A DNA stretch of 64,000 nucleotides from Serinicoccus marinus DSM 15273. Lineage in GTDB: Bacteria > Actinomycetota > Actinomycetes > Actinomycetales > Dermatophilaceae. A program made the translations under genes and the position numbers. Under the pieces are notes generated by a model, which saw only the letters and a program-made list of their open reading frames with translations, was not told the DNA's origin and searched no databases. Every line of letters begins with the position of its first letter. Positions within the stretch are counted from its first letter, which is position 1. The stretch spans positions 2,604,001 through 2,668,000 of the forward strand of contig NZ_CP043808.1 in assembly GCF_008386315.1 (NCBI RefSeq). Reading direction: 5' to 3'. Positions 1-14,711 of the stretch are shown one piece after another.

Positions 1-1877
<1,877 letters not shown>

Positions 1878-1886
1878 GAGCGCTCC

Positions 1887-2186
1887 TTACAGCTTCAGCA
1901 GGTTGGCGTCGTCGACCGAGGCCGACCGGCGCGCACGGAAGATGGACATGATGATCGCCAGCCCGACGACGACCTCGGCTGCGGCGACGACCATGACGAA
2001 CAGGGTGTAGACCTGCCCGTCGAGGGTGCCGTGCATGCGGGCGAAGGTGACCAAGGCCAGGTTGCAGGCGTTGAGCATGAGCTCGATGCCCATGAAGACG
2101 ATGATGGTGTTGCGGCGCGTCAGCACGGTGACCGAGCCGAGCGCGAAGAGCACCACGGACAGATAGATGTATGCCTCGAGCCCCAT
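1887..2186 (-). CDS. nuoK: NADH-quinone oxidoreductase subunit K
   Basis: Small membrane subunit of complex I, 99 residues, the usual length. Three hydrophobic helices are visible, and the family motif around [16 protein letters not shown] keeps the buried glutamate needed for proton movement. ATG at 2186 overlaps the stop of nuoJ, and nine bases separate its stop from the nuoL start. No frame problems. Confidence 0.97.
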   Translation of the reverse strand: MGLEAYIYLSVVLFALGSVTVLTRRNTIIVFMGIELMLNACNLALVTFARMHGTLDGQVYTLFVMVVAAAEVVVGLAIIMSIFRARRSASVDDANLLKL

Positions 2187-3086
2187 CAGTGCTCACCCCT
2201 CCCCTGCTCGTCGGTGCCCTGGCCGCTGTCGCCCAGGTCCGCCTCCGGCTCGACGTCGTGGCCGCGGTTGTCGACGGCGGCGTTGGTGCCCGAGGGCAGG
2301 TCCTGCGGCGACTGCTCGGCCGGCGGCTGACCGTCCGCGCGCCCGGTCGACCCGGCCAGACGGTACTCCGCCGGGTTGGTGACCTGGCCGCGCGCGACCA
2401 GGACCCGCGGCACCGACTCCTCGATCGGGCTGCCGTCGGGCGCGAGCGCCGGCGTGTCCGCGGCGTTGTGCCGGGCATACACCCCGGGGTTCGGCTTGCC
2501 GGCGAGCCACTGGCCCGAGCGCAGCTTGTCCTGCGAGGTCTCCCGCTGCGTGCGCCGCGGCGTCAGCCGCTCCCGGTGCGCCAGCACCATCGCGCCATGA
2601 CCGCGATGACCAGCAGCGCGCCGAGCGTCTCGAAGGTCAGCACCTGCCGCTCGAAGATCTCGCGGGCCAGGGCCGTGACGCTGCCCTCGGTCTGCACCGC
2701 CTCGAGCCCGACGGCCTGCGGCCAGGACACCTGCGCCAGGGCCAGCGTCGCGACGACGACGAAGAGCGCACCCAGCCCGAAGGCCCAGACCCGCTGCCCG
2801 CGCAGCGTCTCCACGGTCGAGTCGGAGGCGTCCACGCCGACGAGCATGACGACGAAGAGGAAGAGCATCATCACGGCGCCGGAGTAGACGAAGATCTGGA
2901 TGATGCCGACGAACTCGGCCCGCTGCACGATGTAGATGACGCCGAGGCTGATCATGGTCATGGCCATCCCCATCGCGGCGTGCACGGCCTTGCGCGCGAA
3001 GAGCAGCCCGAGGGCGCCTATGACGGCGACGACGGCGAGCACCAGAACAGTCCGACCTCCATGCCGTCGATCCGGTCGGGGGTCAC
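2186..3086 (-). CDS. nuoJ: NADH-quinone oxidoreductase subunit J (two frameshifts)
   Basis: Membrane subunit of complex I. Helices [29 protein letters not shown] and [21 protein letters not shown] are typical of NuoJ. The GTG start at 3086 overlaps the nuoI stop (GTGA). The frame slips near 3045, where one extra C would give GLFLVLAVV, and near 2597, where one extra G would give [16 protein letters not shown]. The span of 901 bases plus two missing bases gives 301 whole codons. After the last helix there is a long hydrophilic tail of roughly 130 residues rich in Pro, Asp and Gln, a common actinobacterial extension. Without correcting the slips the gene appears fused to nuoI, which is an artefact. 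Confidence 0.93.
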
Positions 3087-3777
3087 GACCCGACCTCGAC
3101 GTCGCGCCCGCTGTCCTCACGTGACTGCACGTAGTCCCGCTGCGCCTGCGTGGGGCCGGTGACCTTGCCCTGGTAGTAGTCGCGCTCCTCCATGCCCTCG
3201 ACCATGGGAACGGCGGCGCGAGCATGTCCGGGCGCAGCGGCGCGAGCAGCTGGTGCTTCTCGTAGATGAGCGGCGCCCGCTCGGAGTCGGCCAGCTCGTA
3301 CTCGTTGGTCATCGTCAGGGCGCGCGTCGGGCAGGCCTCGATGCACAGTCCGCAGAAGATGCACCGCAGGTAGTTGATCTGGTAGACGCGGCCGTAGCGC
3401 TCGCCGGGGCTGAAGCGGGCCTCGTCGGTGTTGTCCGCTCCCTCGACGTAGATCGCGTCCGCCGGGCACGCCCAGGCGCATAGCTCGCAGCCGACGCACT
3501 TCTCCAGCCCGTCCGGGTGCCGGTTGAGCTGGTGCCGCCCGTGGTAGCGGGTGGCGGTCGGGCGCTTCTCCTCGGGGTACTCCTGCGTCGGGACCTTGCG
3601 GAACATCGTGGCGAAGGTCACCCCGAAGCCGGCGACGGGTGCGAAGAGCTGACCCAGGACGCCGGGCTCCTTCTTGCCGCCCGCGGGATCGACGTCGCGC
3701 CCGGGGCGGGCCGGGGTCGCGGCGTCCTCCCGGCGGGCGGGCTCGGGGGCGTGCTGAGGCTCGGTCGGGTCAGCCAC
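3083..3777 (-). CDS. nuoI: NADH-quinone oxidoreductase subunit I (one frameshift)
   Basis: Peripheral-arm subunit carrying two [4Fe-4S] clusters (N6a/N6b) that pass electrons toward quinone. Both ferredoxin motifs are present: [12 protein letters not shown] and [12 protein letters not shown]. The start is taken as GTG 3777, preceded by AAGGAGA and overlapping the nuoH stop by eight bases. Near 3207 one G is missing. Restoring it turns FPWSRAW into [13 protein letters not shown] and leads to the stop at 3083. The 695-base span plus one base is exactly 232 codons. The first 45 residues or so are a charged, Pro/Ala-rich extension. Confidence 0.95.
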
Positions 3778-5205
3778 GGCTCTCCTTCTCATCGGTCGGG
3801 CTCGTGCGTGCGTCGTCGGTGTCGGTCGGGGGCGCCCCCGCGGGGACGGTCACCGGGGCGGCCTGCTCGACCGCGGGCCGCGGCTCGACGAGCCGCTGAC
3901 CGGGCATCGGCGGGACAGGGTAGCCGTCCGCGAACGGGTCGATCTCCTCGGGGACCTCGCGCGCCTCCTCCTTCGCCGCGGCGCGGCGCTGGGCATACCG
4001 GTCCCAGACGAGGATCCCGATGAGGACGAAGACGCCGATGCCGCCGAGGGTGAGCACGGTCACCCAGCGGCCCTCGCCGAAGTAGCCCTCCTGGGCCGAC
4101 CGGATGAGCATGACCGCGACGACCCACACGAGGGACAGCGGGATGAGGATCTTCCACCCCAGCGCCATGAACTGGTCGTAGCGGACGCGCGGCAGCGACC
4201 CGCGGACCCAGACGTAGAAGAAGATGAAGGCCCACATCTTGAGGGTGAACCACAGCAGGCCCCACCAGCCCTGGTCGAGCATGCCGTCGCCGACGAGGTT
4301 GAGCGGCCACGGCGCGTGCCAGCCGCCCATGAAGAGCGTGGTCGCCAGCGCCGAGACGGTGAACATGTTGATGTACTCGCCGAGGAAGAACATGCCGAAC
4401 TTCATCGAGGGTACTCGGTGTGGAAGCCACCGCCGAGCTCGCCCTCGCCCTCGGCGAGGTCGAAGGGCAGCCGGTTGGTCTCGCCGATCATCGTGATGAC
4501 GTAGACGACGAAGCTGAAGAAGAGCGGCACGACGTACCACAGCGGGATGCCCAGCACAGTGGTCTGCTGCTGGGCCTCGACGATCTGGCTGGTCGACATC
4601 GACCCGGCGTAGAGGAAGACAGCGACGAGGGACAGTCCCATCGCGATCTCGTAGGAGATGACCTGCGCCGTCGAGCGCAGCCCGCCGAGCAGCGGGTAGG
4701 TCGAGCCCGAGGACCAGCCGGCGAGGACGAAGCCGTAGGCGGAGACACCGGCGACGGCGAGCACGAGGAGCACCGCGACCGGGGTGTCGGTGAGCTGCAG
4801 CGGCGTGGTGTGGCCGAACATCTCGACGTCGCCGCCCATGGGGATGATGGCGAAGGAGACGAAGGCGAGCGAGGCCACGATCAGCGGCGCCGCGTAGAAC
4901 ATCAGCTTGTCCGCGCCCTTGGGCGTGACGTCCTCCTTGAGGAACAGCTTGATGCCGTCGGCCACGGTCTGCAGCAGCCCGAGCGGGCCGAGGCGGTTCG
5001 GGCCGGGGCGCTGCTGCATCTGGCCGATGACGCGCCGCTCGAACCAGATGACGATGACGACCGAGAGCATCACGTAGACGAAGAGCAGCGAGGCCTTCAT
5101 CAGCGACAGCCACCAGGGGGTGTCGCTGAAGTCGGCGGCCGGGAGGTCCTCGGTGAGCAGCGGCACGCTCGCCGCGAGCTCGGGGTATGCCGTCAGCAGG
5201 TTCAT
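3770..5205 (-). CDS. nuoH: NADH-quinone oxidoreductase subunit H (one frameshift)
   Basis: Membrane subunit at the quinone-binding junction of complex I. Characteristic segments are [20 protein letters not shown], the [12 protein letters not shown] loop and [23 protein letters not shown] 5205 overlaps the nuoG stop (ATGA). The frame breaks near 4410: after HTEY the downstream frame resumes with [16 protein letters not shown] if one base is added. The corrected protein is about 478 residues, with a 70-residue hydrophilic C-terminal tail (Pro, Glu, Ala) that is longer than in proteobacterial NuoH. Confidence 0.95.
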
Positions 5206-7736
5206 GCCTCACCTCGCGTGGTCGTGGCGGCGGCGGGGGCAGCGGCGCCGGCCAGGCGCACGACGTCACCGGCGCCGACGCCCAGCGTCGGCCGCACCGT
5301 CGAGCCCACCTGGTTGGCCGGCACCCACACCACACCGTCGGGCATCGGGGTGATCGCGGCGGGCAGCGCGATGCCGCCCCGGTCGGTGGACACCTCGACC
5401 GGATCGCCGTCGACGACGCCGAGCGAGGCCGCGGTGTCCGCCGAGATGCGGGCCACCGGGGTGTGCCGGGTGCCGGCGAGGAAGGGCTCGCCGTCCTGCA
5501 GCCGGCCCGCGTCGAGCACCTGGTGCCAGGTCGCCAGCACCGCCTCGCCCGGGCCGACGGCCGCCGGCCCGGTGGCGGGCACGTCCGGCAGGCCGGTCCG
5601 GTCGCCGGACCAGTCGCCCAGCGCCTGGATCTCCTGCCGGACCGCGGGCACGGTGCCGGTGCCCAGGGTGACGCCCATCGCGCCGGCCAGGCGGTCCAGG
5701 ATGACGTGGTCCGAGCTCGCGCCGGACTCGATCGCCCGGTCGAAGGGCCGCGGGCGGCCCTCCCAGTTGAGGAACGACCCGGACTTCTCCTGGTGCGGCG
5801 CGACGGGGAGGATGACGTCGGCGAACTCGTGGACCGCGCTCTCGCGGACCTCCAGCGACACGACGAAGGCACGCGCCAGCGCGCGTCGGGCGAGCTCGGG
5901 GTCGGGCAGGTCGTCGATCTCGACGCCCCCGACGACGAGCGCGCCCAGCTCGCCGGACGCGGCGGCCTCGAGGATCGCGGTGGCGTCCCGGCCGGGACCG
6001 GCCGGCAGCGCGGCACCGTCCAGGCCCCAGCGCGTGGCGACCTCGTGGCGGGCGGTGCCGTCGGAGACCGGTCGGCCACCGGGCAGCAGGCCCGGCAGCG
6101 TTCCCATCTCCACACCGCCCCGCTCGCCGGCGCGGCGCGGCACCCAGGCCAGGCGGGCACCGGTGGCCCGCGCCAGCCGGACGGCGGCGGACAACGCGCC
6201 CGGCACCATGCCGAGGCGCTCGCCGACGAGGATGACCGCGCGCTCGCCGAGCGCGTCGGAGGCGGCGTCGAAGCTGTCCTGCTCGAGCGGGCTCGTCGCG
6301 CCGTCCACCTGCTTCTGGCCGCCCTGCTCCCGACGCGTGGTCAGGGCCTGCAGCACCTCTGCCTCGGTGCCCGGTGCGGCGGGCAGCAGCGTGCCGGCCA
6401 TCTTCTCCAGGCCGCGGGTGGCCCAGGGCGCCACGGCGTAGACCTGGGTGGCGTTCTTGCGCATCGCCTTGCGGAGCCGCAGGAAGACCATCGCGGCCTC
6501 CTCCTCGGCCTCCAGGCCCACGAGCAGCACCGAGGTCGCGTGCTCGAGGTCGGTGTAGCTCACGTCGCGGGTCCCGACCACGGTCGAGGCGAGGAAGTCC
6601 TCCTCCTCGGCGCTGTGCGGGCGGGCGCGGTGATCGACGTCGTGGGTGCCGAGCGCGACCCGAGCCAGCTTGGCGTAGGCATACAGGTCCTCGACGCTGC
6701 CCCGGCCACCGGGCAGGACCCCGACACCCCCCGCGTCGCGAGCCGTGGTGAGGCCCGCGGCCGCCGCGGCATAGGCATCACGCCAGGAGCTGACGGCGTA
6801 GTCGCCGTCGGCACCGCGGACGACCGGGTCGTGCAGCCGGTCCGGGAGCGTGGGGTAGGCGAACGCCCAGCGCCCCTTGTCGCAGTTCCACTCCTCGTTG
6901 ACCTCGGGGTCGTTCAGCGCCATCCGGCGCAGGACGGTGCCGCGCCGGTGGTCGGTGCGGATGGCGCAGCCACCGGCGCAGTGCTCGCAGACGCTCTCGG
7001 TGGAGACGAGGTCGAAGGGGCGCGAGCGGAAGCGGTAGGCGGCGCCGGTCAGCGCGCCGACCGGGCAGATCTGGACGGTGTTGCCGGAGAAGTAGCTCTC
7101 GAACGGCTTCTCCTCGTAGATCCCGACCTGCTGCAGCGCGCCGCGCTCGATGAGCGCGATGAACGGGTCGCCGGCGATCTGGTCCGAGAAGCGGGTGCAC
7201 CGGGCGCACAGCACGCAGCGCTCGCGGTCGAGCAGCACCTGGCTGGAGATGTTGACCGGCTTGGGGAAGGTGCGCTTGACGTCCTCGAAGCGGGACGTCG
7301 GGCGGCCATCGGACATCGCCTGGTTCTGCAGCGGGCACTCGCCGCCCTTGTCGCAGACCGGGCAGTCCAGCGGGTGGTTGATCAGCAGCAACTCCATCAC
7401 ACCGCTCTGCGCCTTGTCGGCGACCTCGGAGGTGTGCTGGGTGTTGACGACCATCCCTGGGGAGACGGCGATGGTGCAGGAGGCCTGCGGCTTGGGCATG
7501 GGCTTGAGGTTGCCCTCGCGGTCCGGGGTCGACACGTCCACGAGGCACTGCCGGCAGGCGCCCACCGGCTCCAGCAGCGGGTGGTCGCAGAAGCGCGGGA
7601 CGTGGATGCCGACCTGCTCCGCGGCCCGGATGACCAGGGTGCCCTCGGGGACCGAGACGGGCACGTCGTCGATCGTGACGTCGACCATCTTCACCTCGGC
7701 GTCCTGCTCGGCGCGGGCGTCGGTGTCGATACTCAT
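5202..7736 (-). CDS. nuoG: NADH-quinone oxidoreductase subunit G
   Basis: Large iron-sulfur subunit of the complex I peripheral arm, 844 residues, intact. The N-terminal [2Fe-2S] ferredoxin domain has [15 protein letters not shown], and further Cys motifs are [24 protein letters not shown] and [18 protein letters not shown] molybdopterin-oxidoreductase-like domain without catalytic function follows. ATG 7736 overlaps the nuoF stop, so translation is probably coupled. The last 100 residues correspond to the molybdopterin dinucleotide-binding fold found in actinobacterial NuoG. Confidence 0.97.
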   Translation of the reverse strand: MSIDTDARAEQDAEVKMVDVTIDDVPVSVPEGTLVIRAAEQVGIHVPRFCDHPLLEPVGACRQCLVDVSTPDREGNLKPMPKPQASCTIAVSPGMVVNTQHTSEVADKAQSGVMELLLINHPLDCPVCDKGGECPLQNQAMSDGRPTSRFEDVKRTFPKPVNISSQVLLDRERCVLCARCTRFSDQIAGDPFIALIERGALQQVGIYEEKPFESYFSGNTVQICPVGALTGAAYRFRSRPFDLVSTESVCEHCAGGCAIRTDHRRGTVLRRMALNDPEVNEEWNCDKGRWAFAYPTLPDRLHDPVVRGADGDYAVSSWRDAYAAAAAGLTTARDAGGVGVLPGGRGSVEDLYAYAKLARVALGTHDVDHRARPHSAEEEDFLASTVVGTRDVSYTDLEHATSVLLVGLEAEEEAAMVFLRLRKAMRKNATQVYAVAPWATRGLEKMAGTLLPAAPGTEAEVLQALTTRREQGGQKQVDGATSPLEQDSFDAASDALGERAVILVGERLGMVPGALSAAVRLARATGARLAWVPRRAGERGGVEMGTLPGLLPGGRPVSDGTARHEVATRWGLDGAALPAGPGRDATAILEAAASGELGALVVGGVEIDDLPDPELARRALARAFVVSLEVRESAVHEFADVILPVAPHQEKSGSFLNWEGRPRPFDRAIESGASSDHVILDRLAGAMGVTLGTGTVPAVRQEIQALGDWSGDRTGLPDVPATGPAAVGPGEAVLATWHQVLDAGRLQDGEPFLAGTRHTPVARISADTAASLGVVDGDPVEVSTDRGGIALPAAITPMPDGVVWVPANQVGSTVRPTLGVGAGDVVRLAGAAAPAAATTTRGEA

Positions 7737-9046
7737 GCGGGCTGGCTCTCCTTCGCGAAGAGGGTGTTGCGCTCGGCCGGGAAGAGCTCGTGCCACGGGG
7801 TGTGCATCCCCTGCTCGAACTCCTCGCGGAAGTACTTGATGCCGGACGTGACGGGGCTGGTGGCACCGTCGCCCAGCGCGCAGAAGCTGCGGCCGAGGAT
7901 GTTGTCGCAGATGTCGTCGAGCTTCTCGATGTCGCCCTCGCGACCCTGGCCGGCCTCCAGCCGGGCCAGGATCTGCTTGAGCCAGAAGGTGCCCTCGCGG
8001 CACGGGGTGCACTTGCCGCACGACTCGTGGGCGTAGAAGTCGATCCACCGCGAGACCGCACGGACGACCGAGACGGACTCGTCGAAGATCTGCAGCGCGC
8101 GGGTGCCCAGCATGGACCCCTCCGCCGCCACCGACTCGAAGTCGAGCGGCACGTCGAGGTGCTCGTCGGTGAAGATCGGCGTCGAGGACCCGCCAGGGGT
8201 CCAGAACTTCAGCTTCTTGCCGCCACGCATCCCGCCGGCCATGTCGATGAGCTCGCGCAGCGTGATGCCGAGCGGCGCCTCGTACTGCCCGGGACGCTCG
8301 ACGTGCCCGGAGAGGCTGAAGAGCCCGAAGCCCTGGGACTTCTCGGTGCCCATGCCGGCGAACCAGTCCGCCCCGTGCAGCACGATCGGCGGCACCGAGG
8401 CGATGGACTCGACGTTGTTGACGACGGTGGGCCGGGCGTAGAGGCCCGCGACGGCGGGGAACGGCGGCTTGAGGCGCGGCTGCCCACGTCGGCCCTCGAG
8501 GGAGTCCAGCAGTGCGGTCTCCTCGCCGCAGATGTATGCCCCGGCGCCCGCGTGCACGGTGATGTCCAGGTCGAAGCCGGTCCCGAGGATGTTTTTGCCG
8601 AGGTAGCCCGCGGCATACGCCTCCTCGACGGCCCGCATGAGCCGGCGGTAGACGTGCACGATCTCGCCCCGGAGGTAGATGAACGCGTGGTTGCACCCGA
8701 TCGCGAACGAGGTGATGACCATGCCCTCGATGAGGAAGTGCGGGGCGGCCATGAGCAGCGGGGTGTCCTTGCAGGTGCCCGGCTCGGACTCGTCGGCGTT
8801 GACGACGAGGTAGCGGGGGCCGCCGTCCGGCGGGGGCAGGAAGCCCCACTTCATGCCGGTCGGGAAGCCGGCGCCGCCGCGTCCGCGCAGGCCGGACTCC
8901 TTGGCCGCCGCGACCAGGTCCGCCGGGTCCGTCGTCAGCGCGGCCCGGAGAGCCTGATAGCCCTCGTGCTGCTCGTAGGTCTCCAGCGTCCAGGACCGCT
9001 CGGCGTCCCAGAAGGCGGAGAGGATGGGGGTCAGCTGCGTGCTCAC
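7733..9046 (-). CDS. nuoF: NADH-quinone oxidoreductase subunit F
   Basis: NADH- and FMN-binding subunit, 437 residues, where electrons enter complex I. The glycine-rich flavin/NADH region [18 protein letters not shown] and the cluster motif [12 protein letters not shown] are intact. The start is GTG 9046, overlapping the nuoE stop (GTGA). The [14 protein letters not shown] region and [17 protein letters not shown] are standard for the family. No frame errors. Confidence 0.98.
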   Translation of the reverse strand: MSTQLTPILSAFWDAERSWTLETYEQHEGYQALRAALTTDPADLVAAAKESGLRGRGGAGFPTGMKWGFLPPPDGGPRYLVVNADESEPGTCKDTPLLMAAPHFLIEGMVITSFAIGCNHAFIYLRGEIVHVYRRLMRAVEEAYAAGYLGKNILGTGFDLDITVHAGAGAYICGEETALLDSLEGRRGQPRLKPPFPAVAGLYARPTVVNNVESIASVPPIVLHGADWFAGMGTEKSQGFGLFSLSGHVERPGQYEAPLGITLRELIDMAGGMRGGKKLKFWTPGGSSTPIFTDEHLDVPLDFESVAAEGSMLGTRALQIFDESVSVVRAVSRWIDFYAHESCGKCTPCREGTFWLKQILARLEAGQGREGDIEKLDDICDNILGRSFCALGDGATSPVTSGIKYFREEFEQGMHTPWHELFPAERNTLFAKESQPA

Positions 9047-9989
9047 GCGTCGTCTCCCTCGTGCGTCTCGTCGACGTCCTTGACGCCCTCGGAGGTCGGG
9101 ACCTCGTCGGGCTCGTTGGCGTCCGTGTTCACCGAGTCGTGCTGGCCGGCCGCGAGGCCGCCGCCCGCCTGCCCCTCGGCGGTGGGCTCGGTGTCGGTCT
9201 CCGGCTCGGGGCGGGGTGCGGTCCACCCCTTCTCCTTGGCGAGCAGGGTGCCGCGCAGCGAGGGCTCCCCCGCCCCCGGCCCCTCGTCGGCCAGGCCGTC
9301 CGGGAAGCCGGCGAGCACGCGGGACACCTGCTTGAAGGTGCAGACCCGGGACGGACCGCGGGTCGGGGTGACCGGCTCTCCGGCGCGCAGCCGGTCGGTC
9401 AGCGCCTTGGTGCTCTCGGGGGTCTGGTCGTCGAAGAACTCCCAGTTGACCATGACCACCGGCGCGTAGTCGCAGGCCGCGTTGCACTCCACCCGCTCGA
9501 GGGTGATCGTGCCGTCCTCGGTGGTCTCGTCGTGCCCGACCCCGAGGTGCTCGCTCACCTCGTCGAAGATCTGGTCGCCGCCCATGATGGCGCACAGGGT
9601 GTTGGTGCAGACGCCGACGGTGTACTCGCCGTTGGGGTGCCGCTTGTACTGCGTGTAGAAGGTCGCGACCCCGCTGACCTCGGCGGTCGTCAGGTCGAGC
9701 AGCTCGGCGCACAGCTGGACGCCGCGGCCGGTGACGTAGCCGTCCACCGACTGCACCAGGTGCAGCATCGGCAGCAGCGCGGAGCGCTTCTGCGGGTAGC
9801 GGGCGATGATGAGCTCGCTGTCCGCCACGAGCTGGGCCCGGACGTCCTCCGGGTATGCCTCCTCCGAGGCGTGCAGCGGCGTGTGGTGGTGGAGCGGTCC
9901 GTGGTCCGCGTGGCCCGCGACGCTGTGGTGGACGCGCCGCTCGGAGGCCTCCTCGAGCTGGCTGCGCATGTCCTCCTGCTCATGAGCCG

Positions 9990-9993
<4 letters not shown>
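9043..9993 (-). CDS. nuoE: NADH-quinone oxidoreductase subunit E with long acidic tail
   Basis: Thioredoxin-like [2Fe-2S] subunit (cluster N1a), 316 residues. The four cluster cysteines are visible in VCTNTLC and ECNAAC. The core ends near residue 245. The last 70 residues ([11 protein letters not shown]... to THEGDDA) are acidic, rich in Glu, Asp, Thr and Gly, and probably disordered. The N-terminus has an unusual His-rich stretch ([17 protein letters not shown]). ATG 9993 overlaps the nuoD stop. Confidence 0.96.
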
Positions 9994-11392
<1,399 letters not shown>

Positions 11393-11393
<1 letters not shown>

Positions 11394-12249
11394 CAGGTGT
11401 AGCTCCTCCGCTGGTCGGGAGCCGGGATGGTGGCCCCCTTGTACTCGACCGGGATGCCGCCGAGCGGGTAGTCCTTGCGCTGCGGGTGCCCGGGCCAGTC
11501 GTCCGGCATGAGGATGCGGGTCAGCCCCGGGTGCCCCTCGAAGACGATGCCGAACATGTCCCAGGTCTCGCGCTCGTGCCAGTCGTTGGCCGGGTAGATG
11601 CCCACGATCGACGGGATCCGCGGGTCGTCGTCCGGGCAGGTGACCTCGATGCGCACCCGGCGCACACCGTGGGTGATCGACTGGAAGTGGTAGACCGCGT
11701 GCAGCTCCGCGCCGGTCTGCTCGGGCCAGTGCACCCCGGAAACCCCGGTGCAGATCTCGAAGCGCAGCCGCGGGTCGTCACGCAGCGGGCGGACGAGCGC
11801 CTGCAGGTGGTCACGGTGCACGTGCAGCGTCAGCTCGCCGCGGTCGACGACCACGCGCTCCAGCCCGGCGGCGACAGCCTGCGGGGCGGCCGCCTGCAGG
11901 GCGTCCACGACCTCGTCGAAGTAGGAGCCGTAGGGCCGCTCCGCGGCGCCGGGGAAGAGCACGGGCGCGTCCAGCCCGCCGTAGCCCGAGGTGTCGCTGC
12001 CCATGGACCCGCCGAACATCCCCTGCTTGCGGGCCATCGTGACCGGCTCGCCGGCGCTCTGCGCCGCCGGCACCGAGCCGCCCGCGGTCTCCTGGGCGGT
12101 CCCGGTGTCGACCTTCTGGCCCTCGGTCCGCGAGGGGGCGTGCTCCTCGTCGAGGGTGGTCTCCTGCGTCGCCGGCTCGCGGTTCGGGGTCTCCGGGCCG
12201 GTCTCGACCTTGTCGCCGGCGCTGTCGTCACGCGTGGTGTCGTCCGCGC

Positions 12250-12253
<4 letters not shown>
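11393..12253 (-). CDS. nuoC: NADH-quinone oxidoreductase subunit C with disordered N-terminal extension
   Basis: The 30-kDa-type peripheral subunit, 286 residues. The conserved block [17 protein letters not shown], followed by [20 protein letters not shown], is diagnostic. The GTG start at 12253 overlaps the nuoB stop. The first 80 residues are acidic and low in complexity (Thr, Glu, Asp, Gly, Pro) before the folded part begins around [10 protein letters not shown]. An internal start at residue 73 (MARKQGMFG) cannot be excluded, but the overlap with nuoB favours the long form. Confidence 0.95.
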
Positions 12254-12804
<551 letters not shown>

Positions 12805-12838
12805 CGTCAGCTCACCACACTCTCAGAGTTGTGCACGT

Positions 12839-13204
12839 TCAGTCCCATTCCAGCCCGCCCCTGCTCCACTCGTAGACGAAGGGCACCGAGACGACGACGA
12901 GGAAGAGCAGCATCGCCAGCACGGAGAACAACCCGACCTGGTCGAAGGCCACGGCGAAGGGGTAGAGGAAGAGCACCTCGACGTCGAAGACGATGAAGAG
13001 CATCGCCGTGAGGTAGTACTTGACCGGCACGCGCCCGCCCTCGTGCGCCTGCGGCGTGGGCTGGATCCCGCACTCGTAGGCCTCGGCCTTGGCGCGGTTG
13101 TAGGTCACCCGGCCCAGCAGCCCCCCGCCGAAGACCGACCCGAAGGCGAAGAGCAGGCCGAAGAAGAGGAAGAAGATGATGGGCAGATAGGGGTGGTAGT
13201 CCAT
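12839..13204 (-). CDS. nuoA: NADH-quinone oxidoreductase subunit A
   Basis: Small membrane subunit of complex I, 121 residues, first gene of the operon. Three helices and the family motif YECGIQP followed by VKYYLTAMLFIVFDVEV are seen. The start is taken as ATG 13204, with GAGG six bases upstream. A longer frame from GTG 13219 has AGGA directly against the start codon and adds five unlikely residues. Confidence 0.96.
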   Translation of the reverse strand: MDYHPYLPIIFFLFFGLLFAFGSVFGGGLLGRVTYNRAKAEAYECGIQPTPQAHEGGRVPVKYYLTAMLFIVFDVEVLFLYPFAVAFDQVGLFSVLAMLLFLVVVSVPFVYEWSRGGLEWD

Positions 13205-13292
13205 GTCTTGCCTCAGCACTCCTTTCGGGACAGGCCCAGCGCTGGGCTCACCGGGGTCGCGCGCATACTTATCCTAAGGTCAACACAGCGTC
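13205..13292 (-). promoter_or_regulatory. Leader and probable promoter of the nuo operon
   Basis: This 88-base gap separates menJ from nuoA. On the minus strand it holds a -10-like TAGGAT near 13269-13274, then an exact 14-base palindrome GCCCAGCGCTGGGC at 13234-13247 between it and the nuoA ribosome site. The palindrome could be an operator or a small hairpin in the leader. Read-through from menJ is also possible. This rests on inspection only. Confidence 0.4.
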
Positions 13293-14588
13293 TCATGCCG
13301 CCGGAGTCATCCTGCTCAGGGCGTTGATGACGCGGTCGTCGAGCCCGCCGCCGCGCTCCTGCGGCAGGTTGGCCATGATCTTGAGCAGCAGCCGCATGAG
13401 CGAACGGCGCGGCAGGCCGTACTTCACCGCGAGCCGCATGATCTCGGGCTTGCCGATGAGCGTGGCGAAGCCGCGGCCGAGGGTGTAGTAGCCGCCGAGG
13501 GCGTCCTTCATGGCCGCGGTGTAGCTGTGGAGCACGGCCTCCCGCTCCCCCGGCGTGGCCCGGGCCAGCGCCGCGCTGATGACCTCGGCGGCGTGCCGTC
13601 CGGCCTCCATCGCCTCGGCGATCCCCTCGCCGTTGAACGGGTTGACCATGCCGCCGGCGTCACCGACGAGCAGCAGCCCCCGGTCGTAGAGCGGCTGCCG
13701 GTTGAAGCACATCGGCAGCGCGGCACCCCGGATCGGGGCCTGGCGGGTCTCCTCGGAGAAACCCCAGCCCTCGGGCATCGTCTCCACCCACCGCCGCATG
13801 ACGTCGCGGTAGTCGAAGGTGCCGAAGGCCTCCGAGGTGTCGAGGATCCCGAGGCCGACGTTGGCGGTGCCGTCGCCCAGCGGGAAGATCCAGCCGTAGC
13901 CGGGCATGAGCTCGTCCCGCTCCCCGCGTGCGTCCTTCGTCCACAGCTCCAGCCAGGACTCGAGGTAGGCGTCGTCGTGCCGCGGGGTCTCGTAGTAGGC
14001 CCGCACCGCGACCCCCATCGGCCGGTCGTCGCGCTTGGGACGGTCCATCCCGAGCGAGAGCCGGCTGGAGTTGCCGTCGGCGGCCACGACGACCTGGGCC
14101 CGGAACTCACGGCGCTCCCCCGTGGCCCGCCCGTCCGGACCCATGACCTTGGCCTGCACGCCGCAGATGTGACCGCGCCCGTCGAGGACCGGCGTCTGGA
14201 CGTTGATGCCCTCGAGGAGCCGCGCCCCGCGCGCCGCGGCGTGGCGGGCCAGGGTCTCGTCCAGGTCCTGCCGGGTCCGCACCAGCCCGAAGGGCGGGAA
14301 GGTCGCGTTGCCAGGCCAGTCGAGCTCCAGGCGCATCCCGCCGCCGATGATCCGCAGACCCCGGGTGCGGTGCCAGCCGTCGGCCTCGTCGATGGGGACG
14401 CCGAGGTGGATCAGCTCGCGGACGGCGCGCGGGGTGAGCCCGTCGCCGCAGATCTTGTCGCGCGGGAAGGTGGACTTCTCCAGCAGCAGAACGTCGAGGC
14501 CGTGGGACGCGAGGTAGGCGGCGGTGCTCGAGCCTCCCGGCCCGGCGCCGACGACGATGACGTCGGCTGTCTCGACCTGCTCACTCAC
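13293..14588 (-). CDS. menJ: Menaquinone reductase, geranylgeranyl-reductase family flavoprotein
   Basis: Flavin-dependent reductase that saturates an isoprene unit of menaquinone in actinobacteria. The Rossmann motif VIVVGAGPGGSSTAAYLA is near the N-terminus, followed by FPRDKICGDGLTPRAV and the C-terminal FAD motif LLVGDAGGMVNPFNGEGI, which are standard for the family. GTG 14588 with GAGG eight bases upstream is preferred. The longer frame from GTG 14618 would start inside a CRP-like site. It lies downstream of menG in the same direction and upstream of nuo, so enzyme and user of the quinone sit together. Substrate assignment within the family is inferred from context. Confidence 0.88.
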   Translation of the reverse strand: MSEQVETADVIVVGAGPGGSSTAAYLASHGLDVLLLEKSTFPRDKICGDGLTPRAVRELIHLGVPIDEADGWHRTRGLRIIGGGMRLELDWPGNATFPPFGLVRTRQDLDETLARHAAARGARLLEGINVQTPVLDGRGHICGVQAKVMGPDGRATGERREFRAQVVVAADGNSSRLSLGMDRPKRDDRPMGVAVRAYYETPRHDDAYLESWLELWTKDARGERDELMPGYGWIFPLGDGTANVGLGILDTSEAFGTFDYRDVMRRWVETMPEGWGFSEETRQAPIRGAALPMCFNRQPLYDRGLLLVGDAGGMVNPFNGEGIAEAMEAGRHAAEVISAALARATPGEREAVLHSYTAAMKDALGGYYTLGRGFATLIGKPEIMRLAVKYGLPRRSLMRLLLKIMANLPQERGGGLDDRVINALSRMTPAA

Positions 14589-14603
14589 TGTTGGCGCCTC
14601 GCT

Positions 14604-14619
14604 TGTGACAACGTTCACG
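14604..14619. promoter_or_regulatory. CRP/GlxR-like operator upstream of menJ
   Basis: The sequence TGTGACAACGTTCACG fits the CRP-family consensus TGTGA-N6-TCACA at nine of ten fixed positions. It sits just downstream of a -10-like TAGACT on the minus strand (about 14632-14637) and before the preferred menJ start at 14588. In that place a bound regulator would more likely repress than activate. No regulator gene is in the window. Confidence 0.45.
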
Positions 14620-14711
14620 AACTCTGCGAAGTCTAGGCTCCTGCCGGCCGCCGGATCGGCGCAGGGACGCCTCAGACCAAATACGTCAGGACGACGCGGG
14701 CTAATGGGCGA

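Noticed and set aside
2563..3792. An apparent NuoI-NuoJ fusion protein
   Set aside because: The join is produced by two frameshifts; each gene has its own start and stop in overlapping positions.
5187..8036. A 949-residue plus-strand frame opposite nuoG and nuoF
   Set aside because: Composition is Arg/Gly/Ala/His-rich with no domain; it is the shadow of GC-rich genes on the other strand. Similar long shadows throughout were left out.
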